64,000 nucleotides of DNA from DATEDA01 sp963754305 (GTDB taxonomy: Bacteria; Pseudomonadota; Gammaproteobacteria; Burkholderiales; SG8-39): NCBI GenBank assembly GCA_963754305.1, contig CAVWFR010000008.1:17954-81953 (forward strand), in the 5' to 3' direction. Shown piece after piece: positions 49,934 to 58,579 of this stretch. The first letter of the stretch is position 1. The number at the start of each line of letters is the position of its first letter. The notes beneath the pieces are model-generated. The model was given only the letters and a program-made list of their open reading frames with translations, searched no databases and had not been told where the DNA came from. The translations under genes were made by a program, and so were the position numbers.

Positions 49934-50488
49934 TCAGTTCATGAGCTCGGCCGCACTCGCGATGCGCGACTTCGCCATTGCCTCCATGTACTTGAGCGAC
50001 CACTGCTGCGTCTCGTCGACCGAATAGCCGCCCCAGGCGTGCGAGATCGTGAGGTCGTGCGCCACGGTGGTCGGGTAGCCGAGCTGCCAGGCGTCGATCG
50101 CGGTGGTTGCCACCGCGAGCGCGGTCGACCAGCCGATGAGGATCAGCGACTCCACGCCGAGTTCTCGCAGCGTCACGTCGAGGTCGGAGGAGAAAAAGCC
50201 GCTATAGCGGCGTTTGTGAACGATGTGGTCGTGCTCCTTGTCGAAGAGCTCCGGGATCGGTTCCTGCCCCGGCGTCCAGATCACGTTCACGAACTCCCAG
50301 TGTTTCAGGAACCACTTGTCGGTCTTGCGACGCGCGCTGCAGACGAACACGACCGGGCGGCCGGTGCTCCGGCACCACGCGAGAAAGCGCGCGGTATCCG
50401 GCAGGATCGCGCGGCGTCTTTCCACCGCGCGCGCTTCGGGTGCGATCGAGTCGCGCGTCATGTCCATTACGACGACGGCTTCTTTCAT
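49934..50488 (-). CDS. Isochorismatase-fold hydrolase lacking the catalytic Cys
   Basis: 184 residues of the cysteine hydrolase fold. The catalytic Asp is in AVVVMDMTRD and the Lys in DHIVHKRRYSGFFSSDLDVT. The third catalytic segment, normally G(x)xTxxCVxxTAxDA, reads GWSTALAVATTAIDAWQLGY here, with Ala in place of the nucleophilic Cys. It therefore cannot act as a classical amidohydrolase. It lies 55 bases upstream of the TRAP system 3 genes' 3' end and on the same strand. A binding or regulatory role, or a non-covalent hydrolysis as in true isochorismatases, is possible. Confidence 0.8.
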   Translation of the reverse strand: MKEAVVVMDMTRDSIAPEARAVERRRAILPDTARFLAWCRSTGRPVVFVCSARRKTDKWFLKHWEFVNVIWTPGQEPIPELFDKEHDHIVHKRRYSGFFSSDLDVTLRELGVESLILIGWSTALAVATTAIDAWQLGYPTTVAHDLTISHAWGGYSVDETQQWSLKYMEAMAKSRIASAAELMN

Positions 50489-50542
50489 GGCTTCGAGCCT
50501 CCGAGGGGTGGGAATTCATGCCGCGAGGTCGGCAGGGGTCGG

Positions 50543-51871
50543 CTACTGGTAGCCGAGGAACCTCGGCAGCCACATCGTAAGCGGCGGGTAGAACGCGATC
50601 GCGGCGACGACGCCGATCTGCAGCGCGAAGAACGGCAAGACCACCACCGCCAGGCGCTCGATCGACGTCCGCGCGATCGGCGCGGCGATGTTGAGGAGCA
50701 GGCTGAGCGGCGGCGTCAGCAGGCCGAGGAGGATGGCGGTGATCAGGAACACGCCGTACTGGATGGGGTGCATGCCCAGGCCTTGCGGCGAAGTGCAGAT
50801 AGGCATGAGCAGCGGACCGAGGATGATCATGTTGGACACCTCGTCCATGAACGTGCCGATGACGAGCAGGAAGGCGAGCAGCACGATCCCGATCACGAAC
50901 GGATCGGTCGACAGCGAGAGCATGTACTCGAGCAGCGTCTGCGGCACCCGGAAATAGGTCATCAGCCGGTTGAAGACCGTCGCCGCGGCGATGATGAGCA
51001 GCACCGAAGCGGTGATCCGCGCCGTGCTGCGGAGCGACTCGAAGACCTTGCTCCGCTCGACGGCGCGGAAATAGGTGAGGCCGAGCACCAGCGCGTAGAG
51101 CACCGTGACTGCGCCGGCCTCGGTGGGCGTGAACACGCCGCCGACGACACCGACCAGCAGGACGAGCGGCACCGTCATTGCCGGGATCGATTGCGTGACG
51201 CTGCGCCGCAGGACCTTCATCCCCTCGAACGGGCGGACCTCGCCGAAGCCGCGGCGCCGGCTCACGAGGTAGACGTACACCATCATGACGAAGGCGATGA
51301 CGAAGCCCGGCAGCAGGCCGGCGGCGAACAGGCCACCGATCGAGATGCCGAGCTGGCTGCCGACGATGATCATCGGCGTCGACGGCGGAATGATGGGACC
51401 GAGGATCGCGGCCGCCGCCACGACGGCGCCGGCGAAGTCATTTGGGTACTTCTCGCGGACCATCGCCGGAATCATGGCGGGGCCTATCGACGCCGCGGTG
51501 GCGAGCGCCGAGCCGGTGATGAAGGCGAAGAGCGCGCTCGCGATTATGGTGGTGTGGGCGAGCCCCCCCGGAATCCAGCCCACCAGCCTGCGCGCCAGGT
51601 TGATCAGGCTGTCGACGATCAGGAAGCGGTGCATCAGCTCGCCGGAGAGCACGAACATCGGCAGCGCGAGCAGCGCAAACTGGCTCACCCCGCCGTACAT
51701 CTCCGAGACCAGCATGTTCATCGGGATCGCACGCGGCACGAGGTTGAGCCCCGGCAGGTTGATGAGCGCGAGGAAAAAGGCGCAGCTCAAGCCCAGCGCG
51801 AACGCGATCGGCACGCCGACGACGAGCAGCACGAAGAGCGGCAGCAGCAGGTAGAGGGCGACGACCTCCAT
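50543..51871 (-). CDS. TRAP large permease (DctM), system 3
   Basis: 442 residues from ATG 51871. DctM marks: VVGVPIAFALGLSCAFFLAL, QFALLALPMFVLSGELMHRF, FITGSALATAASIGPAMIPA, GPIIPPSTPMIIVGSQLGIS and LVIGTFMDEVSNMIILGPLL. About twelve helices. Last gene of a minus-strand P-Q-M operon. Confidence 0.92.
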   Translation of the reverse strand: MEVVALYLLLPLFVLLVVGVPIAFALGLSCAFFLALINLPGLNLVPRAIPMNMLVSEMYGGVSQFALLALPMFVLSGELMHRFLIVDSLINLARRLVGWIPGGLAHTTIIASALFAFITGSALATAASIGPAMIPAMVREKYPNDFAGAVVAAAAILGPIIPPSTPMIIVGSQLGISIGGLFAAGLLPGFVIAFVMMVYVYLVSRRRGFGEVRPFEGMKVLRRSVTQSIPAMTVPLVLLVGVVGGVFTPTEAGAVTVLYALVLGLTYFRAVERSKVFESLRSTARITASVLLIIAAATVFNRLMTYFRVPQTLLEYMLSLSTDPFVIGIVLLAFLLVIGTFMDEVSNMIILGPLLMPICTSPQGLGMHPIQYGVFLITAILLGLLTPPLSLLLNIAAPIARTSIERLAVVVLPFFALQIGVVAAIAFYPPLTMWLPRFLGYQ

Positions 51872-51873
51872 CG

Positions 51874-52398
51874 TCAGAGCTCGCCGCCGGCGCCGAGACG
51901 GTCGAAGTGCTTGCGGTCGCCGCGGCGGAGCGCGACGAGGTCGCGCGCGATCTCGCTCAGTGTGAAGAGCGTCATGAGGATCGCGCCGACGGCGATCGAC
52001 ACCTTGACCCAGCGCGTCGAAAAGCCCATCGACGGCGAAGCGGCGTGCACCGGGAGGTTCACGAGCTGGAATCCCCAGTAGGCGAGCACGAGGATGAACG
52101 CGAGCGACAGCACCTTTGCCGCGACGAAGGTCCAGGCGCGGGCGCGGAAGGGAAGCAGGTTGACGAACGCGGTGATGGTGATGTGGCCCCAGCCGCGCGT
52201 CACGGTGGCGCCGCCGATGAACACGAGCCAGACGAGCGCGTAGACGGACAGCTCTTCGGCCCACTGCAGCGAGGAGTTCAGCACGTAGCGGAAGAAGACC
52301 TGCGCCAGCATCACGCAGGCGATCGCCGCAACGAGAACGTAGCAGGCTGCCCACGCCGCGCGGTCGACGGCGTCGACCGCGCGCTGAAGCGACCTCAT
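51874..52398 (-). CDS. TRAP small permease (DctQ), system 3
   Basis: 174 residues from ATG 52398, which overlaps the receptor stop. Helices: WAACYVLVAAIACVMLAQVF, LSVYALVWLVFIGGATVTRG, VLSLAFILVLAYWGFQLVNL and VSIAVGAILMTLFTLSEIAR. A QWAEEL motif in the first loop is typical of DctQ. Two bases separate it from dctM. Confidence 0.88.
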   Translation of the reverse strand: MRSLQRAVDAVDRAAWAACYVLVAAIACVMLAQVFFRYVLNSSLQWAEELSVYALVWLVFIGGATVTRGWGHITITAFVNLLPFRARAWTFVAAKVLSLAFILVLAYWGFQLVNLPVHAASPSMGFSTRWVKVSIAVGAILMTLFTLSEIARDLVALRRGDRKHFDRLGAGGEL

Positions 52399-53471
52399 GT
52401 ACGCATCTTGACGAGGGTAGCGATCAGCCCCTTGTCGATGTCCTTCCCGGCGGTGTTCCACACCGACTCACCCGCATCGCGCCATTTCTTCGCTTCGCTG
52501 GCGGACGGCGTGTAGATCTCCATGCCCTTTCCCTTGAGCTCGCCCTTGTACTTCTCCTCGGACGCCTGGTCCTGCTGGTTCGCAATCTGCGCCGCCTCCT
52601 CGAAGGCCATGAGCATCGGCTTCTGGATCGCCGCTGGGATCGACTTCCAGGTGTTCATGTTCATGACCTGGAACTGGATCGAGAAGATCGCCTTCACCTC
52701 GGTCGCGTGCTTGAGCACCTCGTAGTGTTTGAACTGGAAGGTCCAGATCGGCTGCACGTGGTAGCCGTTCACCACGCCCTGCTGCAGCGCTGTGTAGACC
52801 TCGGTCCACGGCATCGGCGTGGGATTGGCGCGCCAGGCTTTGAGCATCTCGACGTCAAGCGCCGAGGTGAGGCTGCGGAACTTGAGGCCCTTCACCGTGT
52901 CCGGCTCGGGGAGTCGCCGGACGTTGTTCGACAGCATCCGGAAGCCGCCGGCGCCGACCGGCGGCAGCACCTTGAGCGGGACCTTGGCCTCGAAGGCTGC
53001 GGCCTGCCTGCTCCACACGTCGGACTTGGCGACCCGATAGAACATGTCCCAGTCGGTGAAGATGTACGGCAGGTCGATCACGTCGAAGCTCCTGTCGTAC
53101 TGCGAGAACTGCTGGCTGGTGTTCGAAGTTATGTCGATGAACCCGGTCTGCACCGCGTCGAGCTGCGAGAGGTCAGTGCCGAGGCTCGAGGCCGGGTGGA
53201 TCTGGAAGTCGACCTGGACGTCGTATTTCTCGCGCAGGATCTTGGGCACGAGCGCGATCGAGTTGTATGTCGGGTCACCTTCCTTGGCGTTGAGCCCGGC
53301 GACGATCGGCTTGAGGAATCGTTTCGCCTGCTGCGAGCGGACGATGGCCGGAAACCCGAGCGTTCCGGCCGCCACGCCCACCGTCAGGGCGGAGGCGGCC
53401 TTGAGGACGCGCCGGCGGCCGAGCACGCCCGTTGCCTCGTTCGAACCCCTGCTGCGCCTGGTGTTCGTCAC
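52395..53471 (-). CDS. TRAP receptor (DctP family), system 3, Tat-type signal
   Basis: 358 residues. The N-terminus carries GRRRVLKAASALTVGVAAGT, a twin-arginine-like motif, so export by Tat is likely. Receptor marks: AKRFLKPIVAGLNAKEGDPT, DAVQTGFIDITSNTSQQFSQ, SFDVIDLPYIFTDWDMFYRV, GLKFRSLTSALDVEMLKAWR and YTALQQGVVNGYHVQPIWTF. First gene of the system 3 operon. The upstream side is the graveyard of gene ends starting at 53505. Confidence 0.9.
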   Translation of the reverse strand: MTNTRRSRGSNEATGVLGRRRVLKAASALTVGVAAGTLGFPAIVRSQQAKRFLKPIVAGLNAKEGDPTYNSIALVPKILREKYDVQVDFQIHPASSLGTDLSQLDAVQTGFIDITSNTSQQFSQYDRSFDVIDLPYIFTDWDMFYRVAKSDVWSRQAAAFEAKVPLKVLPPVGAGGFRMLSNNVRRLPEPDTVKGLKFRSLTSALDVEMLKAWRANPTPMPWTEVYTALQQGVVNGYHVQPIWTFQFKHYEVLKHATEVKAIFSIQFQVMNMNTWKSIPAAIQKPMLMAFEEAAQIANQQDQASEEKYKGELKGKGMEIYTPSASEAKKWRDAGESVWNTAGKDIDKGLIATLVKMRT

Positions 53472-53504
53472 GGTAGCCTCCTTGTTTTGGGCGGAAAAGG
53501 CAGT

Positions 53505-53590
53505 CTAGCGCGCGGTCGCGCCGCCGTCGATCACGGATGGCGGCGCCGTTGACGAATGCCGCTTCGGGCGAAGCCAGCATATCCCAGGGC
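53505..53590 (-). pseudogene. 3' end of an SDR gene
   Basis: The minus strand encodes LASPEAAFVNGAAI, then after a one-base shift VIDGGATAR and a stop. This is the C-terminus of classical short-chain dehydrogenases (pattern LASDEASFVNGA.I.VDGG). Nothing of the Rossmann fold or active site is left. Confidence 0.6.
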
Positions 53591-53646
53591 AGGGAGGCGC
53601 GCGCCGGGCACTCGCCATCATCACGAGAAACCCGCGAGGCGCATCA

Positions 53647-53735
53647 TCAGCGCTTGCCCCACCTCCGCTCCTCGACGGTCTGCCCGTCGATCTCGTAAGA
53701 CTCGTCGGGCCCGAGGAGCGTGAAGCGCAGTCGCG
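53647..53735 (-). pseudogene. 3' end of an isocitrate lyase/PEP mutase-family gene
   Basis: The minus strand reads RLRFTLLGPDESYEIDGQTV then EERRWGKR and a stop. It matches the end of the intact gene at 55390 (LVGLDEFYEIEEKTVEAKKW then GKR). Only about 28 codons remain. Confidence 0.65.
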
Positions 53736-53775
53736 CTCGGTCCGCCGATCCCCAAGCTGGTGTCCGTGCAGGGGA

Positions 53776-53805
53776 TCAAGTGTTCGAATCACCTCGCCCC
53801 CACCA
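53776..53805 (+). other. tRNA 3'-end-like sequence
   Basis: AAGTGTTCGAATCACCT looks like a T-arm, followed by CGCCCCCACCA, an acceptor strand with CCA. No matching 5' acceptor strand (GGGGGCG) or anticodon arm lies upstream, so it is not a complete tRNA. It may be an integration-site scar or chance. Confidence 0.35.
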
Positions 53806-53809
53806 ATAA

Positions 53810-54025
53810 TCAAGACTTTGCCGTCCCGCCGGCGTCATCGGGTATCTCCAGATCCACGAGCTGAGCGTACTGCTGCCCGGCAAAGACGTCGGTTTCGTCT
53901 GGGTCTCCCGAGACCGTGAAGCGAGGGACAGTCGCCTTGATCGCGTAGGCCGGGTCGTAGTGGAAGAGCCGCACCTTCGCAGGAGCGATGCCGAACATGC
54001 TCGCGATCAGATCGACGCTCACCCG
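53810..54025 (-). pseudogene. 3' end of a DUF4387 gene
   Basis: The minus strand encodes DLIASMFGIAPAKVRLFHYD, PAYAIKATVPRFTVSGDPDE and TDVFAGQQYAQLVDLEIPDD before a stop. DUF4387 proteins (about 100 residues) end with IK.T.PR....G...DTDVYGAQQHAPLL.LEIP. The N-terminal third is replaced by unrelated sequence beyond about 54025, where an amidase fragment begins on the other strand. DUF4387 genes usually sit next to AtuA-like genes; none is here. Confidence 0.65.
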
Positions 54026-54229
54026 GCCGCTTCTCTTCACCCGCTCGCTCTCGCGGCGCTTCCGGCGGTCTCGGTTCCCTGCGGGTTCACCAGCGATCGA
54101 CTGCCGATCGGGCTCCAGATCGGGGGACGGCCGTTCGACGAGGAAACGCTCCTGCGAGTCGCTCACGCATACGAGCAGGCCACGCCCTGGCATCTGGCGC
54201 GAGCGCCCGTCGCCGTCGCTGCACCGTAG
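54026..54229 (+). pseudogene. 3' end of an amidase gene
   Basis: The plus frame gives LAALPAVSVPCGFTSDRLPI, GLQIGGRPFDEETLLRVAHA and YEQATPWH before TAG. This is the C-terminal signature of amidase-signature enzymes (GLPA.S.PCGF...GLPIGLQI.GRPFDE). The Ser-Ser-Lys catalytic region lies far upstream in such genes and is missing. Confidence 0.7.
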
Positions 54230-54256
54230 CGGGCGAACCAGGCCTGTAGTCGTCCA

Positions 54257-55279
54257 TCATCCCGGCGCGGCTCCAATGCGATCCGGGAAGTTCTTGTCGA
54301 GACGCAAGGCGTAATAGTCGCCGTACCGTATCGGTGCGTAGCGTACAGGTCGGGCGGCGCTCGAGAAGCGCGCGAGGCACTCGACGGTCGCATCGAGGCT
54401 TGGGTCGAAGAAGAGCGCGATCGAGTAGCGATCCATCGACGCCGACTGATTGATCACCCGGTGCGGCGTCGAGCTGAATTCATCGTTGGTCCATCGGGCA
54501 AGGATGTCCCCGATGTTGAGGACGAAGCTGCCGGGCACATACGGCGCCGGAATCCAGGTGCCGTCGACGCGCTGCAGCTGCAGGCCGCCGACCTCGTCCT
54601 GCGCGAGGATCGTGAGGAACCCGTAGTCGGTGTGCGGCGGGATGCCGAACAGATCTTGCGGGCGGGCTTCCGGCGCTGGCGGGTAATGGATCAGCTTCAG
54701 GGCCGTCGAAGGCGGGGCGAAGAACCGGGCGAAGAAGTCCGGCTCCTCGCCGACGGCAACCGAGAAGGGTTCGAGCAGTCGCACGGCCAGCTCACGGACG
54801 GCCGCGTCGTAACGGGTGACCACGTCCCGGAACCACGGGTCCTGCGGCCACTGGTTCGGTCCACACAAGGGGTCTCGCTCGAAGCGCGGATCGGTCGCGG
54901 GGACTTCGTGTCGGAGGAAGAACGACTCGAGCTGGTTCGGATGCCGCGCCGGGGCGAACCGGGCGGAAGAGGTCAGCCGCGACGATGCGAGCGTCTCGTA
55001 GCCCCGGTGCCACCTGTTCAGCCTGATCCTTTCCTTCTCGGCGATCGGCAACCGATGGATGCGCCGGTTTGCCTCGAACGCTTCCGCCAGCAGGTCGTCC
55101 GGAATGGCGTGGTTGACGATGTAGAAGAACCCGATCCCGCGGCAGGTATCCGCGATCCGGGCGGCGATCCGTCGCGTCGCGCGATCGCCGGGATTGGACT
55201 GAAGCTCCCCAAGGTCGATGATCGGGATTCCGATCTCATCCGATCTTCTCACTGGCGCTTCCTCGTGGCTGCGGCGCAT
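54257..55279 (-). CDS. 2-oxoglutarate/Fe(II) oxygenase-like (isopenicillin N synthase family) protein 1
   Basis: 340 residues from ATG 55279; a TTG at 55318 is also in frame. N-terminal DIOX_N: IGIPIIDLGELQSNPGDRAT and GFFYIVNHAIPDDLLAEAFE. Catalytic domain: LFGIPPHTDYGFLTILAQDE (first His and Asp of the iron triad), FSSTPHRVINQ (second His) and MDRYSIALFFDPS, with the Arg-x-Ser 2-oxoglutarate contact. The full triad is present. Substrate unknown. It is followed downstream only by gene relics and lies beside a PEP mutase-family gene. Confidence 0.88.
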   Translation of the reverse strand: MRRSHEEAPVRRSDEIGIPIIDLGELQSNPGDRATRRIAARIADTCRGIGFFYIVNHAIPDDLLAEAFEANRRIHRLPIAEKERIRLNRWHRGYETLASSRLTSSARFAPARHPNQLESFFLRHEVPATDPRFERDPLCGPNQWPQDPWFRDVVTRYDAAVRELAVRLLEPFSVAVGEEPDFFARFFAPPSTALKLIHYPPAPEARPQDLFGIPPHTDYGFLTILAQDEVGGLQLQRVDGTWIPAPYVPGSFVLNIGDILARWTNDEFSSTPHRVINQSASMDRYSIALFFDPSLDATVECLARFSSAARPVRYAPIRYGDYYALRLDKNFPDRIGAAPG

Positions 55280-55389
55280 CCTGCAGTTCGCCGCCCGGAT
55301 CAAATCGGAGACCGCCAACGTACGCGGAGATCATCAAGCGGGCGAACATCCGGCTCGAGAACTGAGTGGGTGCATCGGCGGCGCCTGGG

Positions 55390-56286
55390 TCACCGCTTGC
55401 CCCATTTCTTCGCCTCGACCGTCTTCTCCTCGATCTCGTAGAACTCGTCGAGCCCGACGAGCGTCTCGATGTCGTGGCGCGCTTTCACGCACTGCTCGTG
55501 AGTGAGGCCGCTGTAGCCGCCGGTCCGTCTGATCTCAGCATGGGCGAGCTTGGCGAAATGGTAGCTCACCAGGAGGTAGGTGAGGGCGTCGATCGCCGCC
55601 TTGTAGCCCATGTCGGCGAGCTGCGGGCCGGTCGGCAGCGGCCGCCCGTCGCGGTTGCCGCGGCTGATCACGTAGACGAGCGGGATCTTCGCCTGCTTCG
55701 GGGCTTTCTTCATCTCCTCGGCGTTGCGCGGGAAGATCAGCCCCATGTCCGCGCCGGCGTCGGCCGCGGCGTTGACCCGCCACACCGCCTCCTTGAGTCC
55801 CTCGAAGCGGCAGGTGTCGGTCCGCGCGATGACGACGAAATCCGGGTCGGACCGGTCGCGCTGGCGGGACGCGAACGCGATCTTGTCGACGAACGCCTTG
55901 CGCGGAATCGCGTGCGCCACGTACTTGTGGTAGTGCGCGCGCTTCGGATAGAGCTGGTCCTCGATGTGCGCTCCGGCGATGCCCGCGCGGATGAACTCCC
56001 GCACCGTGCGCATGGTGTGCAGCGGCTCGCCGAAGCCGGCGCCGGCGTCGGCGACGAGCGGGATGGCCACTGCATTCGCGACGTCGCCGGCCACGCGCGC
56101 CTGCTCGTCCATCGTGATCATCGGTTCAGAGGTGCAGCGCGAGCCGCCGGTGACGAAGCCGCCGGTGTAGACCGCGTCGTAGCCGAGGCTCTCGACCAGC
56201 CGGCCGCCGAGCGCGTCGTACGCGACCGGCATGTAGACGAACTGCTTCTTCTTGAGCAGTTTCCGCAAGGCAGTGGTCTTTCGCAT
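55390..56286 (-). CDS. Isocitrate lyase/PEP mutase-family protein 1, without the KKCGH motif
   Basis: 298 residues. Barrel marks: FVYMPVAYDALGGRLVESLG, YDAVYTGGFVTGGSRCTSEP, AIPLVADAGAGFGEPLHTMR, GIAGAHIEDQLYPKRAHYHK, VVIARTDTCRF and the C-terminal VEAKKWGKR. The loop that carries the catalytic Cys in lyases (KKCGH) reads PKRAHYHKYV here, and the DAD motif of PEP mutases reads DAG. A decarboxylase or lyase with another mechanism is more likely than isocitrate or methylisocitrate lyase. The relic at 53647 is a second copy's end. Confidence 0.82.
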   Translation of the reverse strand: MRKTTALRKLLKKKQFVYMPVAYDALGGRLVESLGYDAVYTGGFVTGGSRCTSEPMITMDEQARVAGDVANAVAIPLVADAGAGFGEPLHTMRTVREFIRAGIAGAHIEDQLYPKRAHYHKYVAHAIPRKAFVDKIAFASRQRDRSDPDFVVIARTDTCRFEGLKEAVWRVNAAADAGADMGLIFPRNAEEMKKAPKQAKIPLVYVISRGNRDGRPLPTGPQLADMGYKAAIDALTYLLVSYHFAKLAHAEIRRTGGYSGLTHEQCVKARHDIETLVGLDEFYEIEEKTVEAKKWGKR

Positions 56287-56303
56287 CCGGGTGTCTCCCA
56301 GGC

Positions 56304-57287
56304 TCAGGGCACCAGCACCAGCGGGCCGGTGGTCTGTCCGCCCTCGAGCAGCCGGTGTGCTGCCGCCGCCTGAGCGAGCGGAACGCGTCGCGGCGCGGCG
56401 GGCCGCACCGCGCTGCCGGTCAGCGCATCGAACAGTTCCTGCGCTGCGGTCTCCAGCTCGCCGCGGGTCGCGGTGTAGTCGCCGAACCGCACCCACGACA
56501 CCGACAGGCTGCCGCGGTCGCGCAGCTCGTTCACCGAGAACGGCGGCACGAGACCCGAGGAGTTGCCGAAGCACACCAGGTGGCCGCGCGGCGCGAGGCA
56601 GGTGAGCGATCCTTCCCAGGTTGCTAGGCCCACGGGGTCGTACACGACCGGCACGCCGCCGCCCGAGAGCTCGCGCACGCGCGCCGGCCAGTCACCGCGG
56701 CCGCGCACGAAGACCGCCTCGTAGCCGGCCGCGCGCGCGGCGTCGATCTTGCTTTCGGCGCCGACGATGCCGATCGCGCGTGCGCCGATCGCGCGCAGCC
56801 ACTGGCCGGCCAGAACGCCGACGCCGCCCGCCGCCGAGTGGAACACCACCCAGGTGCCCGGGGCAACGCGGAACACGCGACGCACAAGCATGTGCACGGT
56901 CAGGCCTTTCAGCAGGGTGGCCGCGACGATCTCGTCGGCGAGGCCCGCGGGAAGCGCCACGCAGCGATCCGCGGCGAAGTTCCGCGCATCGCAGTAGGCC
57001 CCGATCGGATGCGACGCGTACGCGAGCCGGTCGCCCACGCGAAAGCGCTCGACGCCCTCGCCCACCGCCTCCACCACGCCTGCCGCTTCGATGCCGAGCA
57101 CCAGCGGCATCGGCATCGCCCGCAGCGGTGCGTAGTCGCCGCGCCGGCCGTGCACGTCGGTGAAGTTGACGCCGATGGCGGTCTGCCGGATGCGGACCTC
57201 GCCGGGACGTGGCGCAGAGTCCGGCACCACGCGTACTTCCAGGACTTCCGGACCGCCGAAGCGGTCGATCGCGATTTCGCGTGCCAT
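56304..57287 (-). CDS. NADPH:quinone oxidoreductase-like protein
   Basis: 327 residues of the zinc-free MDR/Qor family: DRFGGPEVLEVRVVPDSAPR, VNFTDVHGRRGDYAPLRAMP, PLVLGIEAAGVVEAVGEGVE, VVFHSAAGGVGVLAGQWLRA (the NADPH loop AxxGGVG) and VPVVYDPVGLATWEGSLTCL. Typical length. Adjacent head-to-tail with the MFS gene without a gap. Confidence 0.9.
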   Translation of the reverse strand: MAREIAIDRFGGPEVLEVRVVPDSAPRPGEVRIRQTAIGVNFTDVHGRRGDYAPLRAMPMPLVLGIEAAGVVEAVGEGVERFRVGDRLAYASHPIGAYCDARNFAADRCVALPAGLADEIVAATLLKGLTVHMLVRRVFRVAPGTWVVFHSAAGGVGVLAGQWLRAIGARAIGIVGAESKIDAARAAGYEAVFVRGRGDWPARVRELSGGGVPVVYDPVGLATWEGSLTCLAPRGHLVCFGNSSGLVPPFSVNELRDRGSLSVSWVRFGDYTATRGELETAAQELFDALTGSAVRPAAPRRVPLAQAAAAHRLLEGGQTTGPLVLVP

Positions 57288-58505
57288 CTATTTCCTCATG
57301 CGTAAGAGCCGCGCCGCCAGAACCGCCTGGACGGCGACCGAGAGCGCGAGCGCAGCCGAGTAACCGGCGGGATCCCAGCCGCCGGTCGCGGTGCGCGGCC
57401 AGAGGTCGAGGATCCAGCCGATCGTCGCCTGAAGCAGGAACGCGCCACCCAACGTCAGCGTGTTGACCGCGGTCGCGACCCGCGCGGTCTGTTCGGCAGG
57501 GAACATCTGGCCGACCGCGACGTAGCCCGGGGCCGCGCCGGCGGCGCAGAACGCGAGCAGGATCCACAGCATCGTAACCGCGGCGAGGCCCACGGGCTGG
57601 AGCGCGAGCCCGATCTGCGCGGTGATCTGACCGCCGAGACAGACGAGCGGCACCAGCATCGCGGGCCGGCCGCGCGCCCGCGCGCGGCTCGCCGCGGCGC
57701 CGATCACTAGGGCGCCCGCCATTAGGCTGAGCGTGTACAGAAGCAGCGTGTTCGCTCGCGCCTGGCCGTCGTAGCCGGCGACATCGCGCAGCCACGGTCC
57801 TGCCCACAGCCCGAGGTACGCGAAGTTCAGGACGGACAGCGCGGCGACCGCCGATCCGAAGCGCCAGAAGAGTGCGGAGCGGAAGACCGACGCCGTCACC
57901 GCCCACTCCGCCCCGAGCCCGCGCGGCGCTGCGGCGGCACGCCGGTCCGGCACCGAGAAGAAGACCCACAGGGCGACGCCGGCCGAGAGCGCGGAGAGCA
58001 GCCACAGCACGCCGCGCCAGCCGAGCGCGGGGAGGGCCGCCTGGACCGGTGCAGTAGTGAGAACGCTGCCTAGTCCGCCGATCGCCACCGCGATGCCGGT
58101 CACCTTCGCCACCTTGGCGGGCGCGAACCATTCGGTGTTCGCCTTGATGACCGCCATCAGCCCGGCCGAGATCCCGACGCCGATGATCACGCGCGCGACG
58201 ACGAAGCCGCCCAGGCCGTCCGACAGCGCAAACGCGGCGAACCCGGCTGCGGTCAGCAGGCCGAGCGACGTCTGCACGCGCCGCGGCCCGAGGCGGTCGA
58301 GCGCGACGCCGTCCGGGAGCTGCGCGAGCGCATAGGCGGCCAGCATGCAGGCCGCGAGCAGCCCGAGCTCGCCTCCGGACAACGAGAACTCCACCGCCAG
58401 CACCGGGCCGAGGATCGCCATGACGGTGCGCGCGGCCTGGTTGATCATGCCGAGCGTCGCGAGGGGCAGCGTGATGCCCAGGAAGAGGTGACGCTCGGCG
58501 CTCAT
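57288..58505 (-). CDS. MFS permease
   Basis: 405 residues with twelve predicted helices. MFS marks: FLGITLPLATLGMINQAART, QLPDGVALDRLGPRRVQTSL (loop 2-3 motif), GVGISAGLMAVIKANTEWFA and VAIGGLGSVLTTAPVQAALP. The motif in loop 2-3 (DGVALDRLGPRR) is the classical G-x-x-x-D-R-x-G-R-R variant. Substrate unknown. Divergent from the Rid genes across about 75 bases. Confidence 0.88.
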   Translation of the reverse strand: MSAERHLFLGITLPLATLGMINQAARTVMAILGPVLAVEFSLSGGELGLLAACMLAAYALAQLPDGVALDRLGPRRVQTSLGLLTAAGFAAFALSDGLGGFVVARVIIGVGISAGLMAVIKANTEWFAPAKVAKVTGIAVAIGGLGSVLTTAPVQAALPALGWRGVLWLLSALSAGVALWVFFSVPDRRAAAAPRGLGAEWAVTASVFRSALFWRFGSAVAALSVLNFAYLGLWAGPWLRDVAGYDGQARANTLLLYTLSLMAGALVIGAAASRARARGRPAMLVPLVCLGGQITAQIGLALQPVGLAAVTMLWILLAFCAAGAAPGYVAVGQMFPAEQTARVATAVNTLTLGGAFLLQATIGWILDLWPRTATGGWDPAGYSAALALSVAVQAVLAARLLRMRK

Positions 58506-58579
58506 CGGTCGCTCCCGATCCGCGCCGCGCGATCGTTAGAATGCGCGACACCGATGGTCACGCAGACCCGCCCCGACCG

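Noticed and set aside
53741..53805. Complete tRNA gene
   Set aside because: Only the T-arm and acceptor 3' strand are plausible. A matching 5' acceptor strand, D-arm and anticodon arm were not found, so only a tRNA-end-like fragment is reported.
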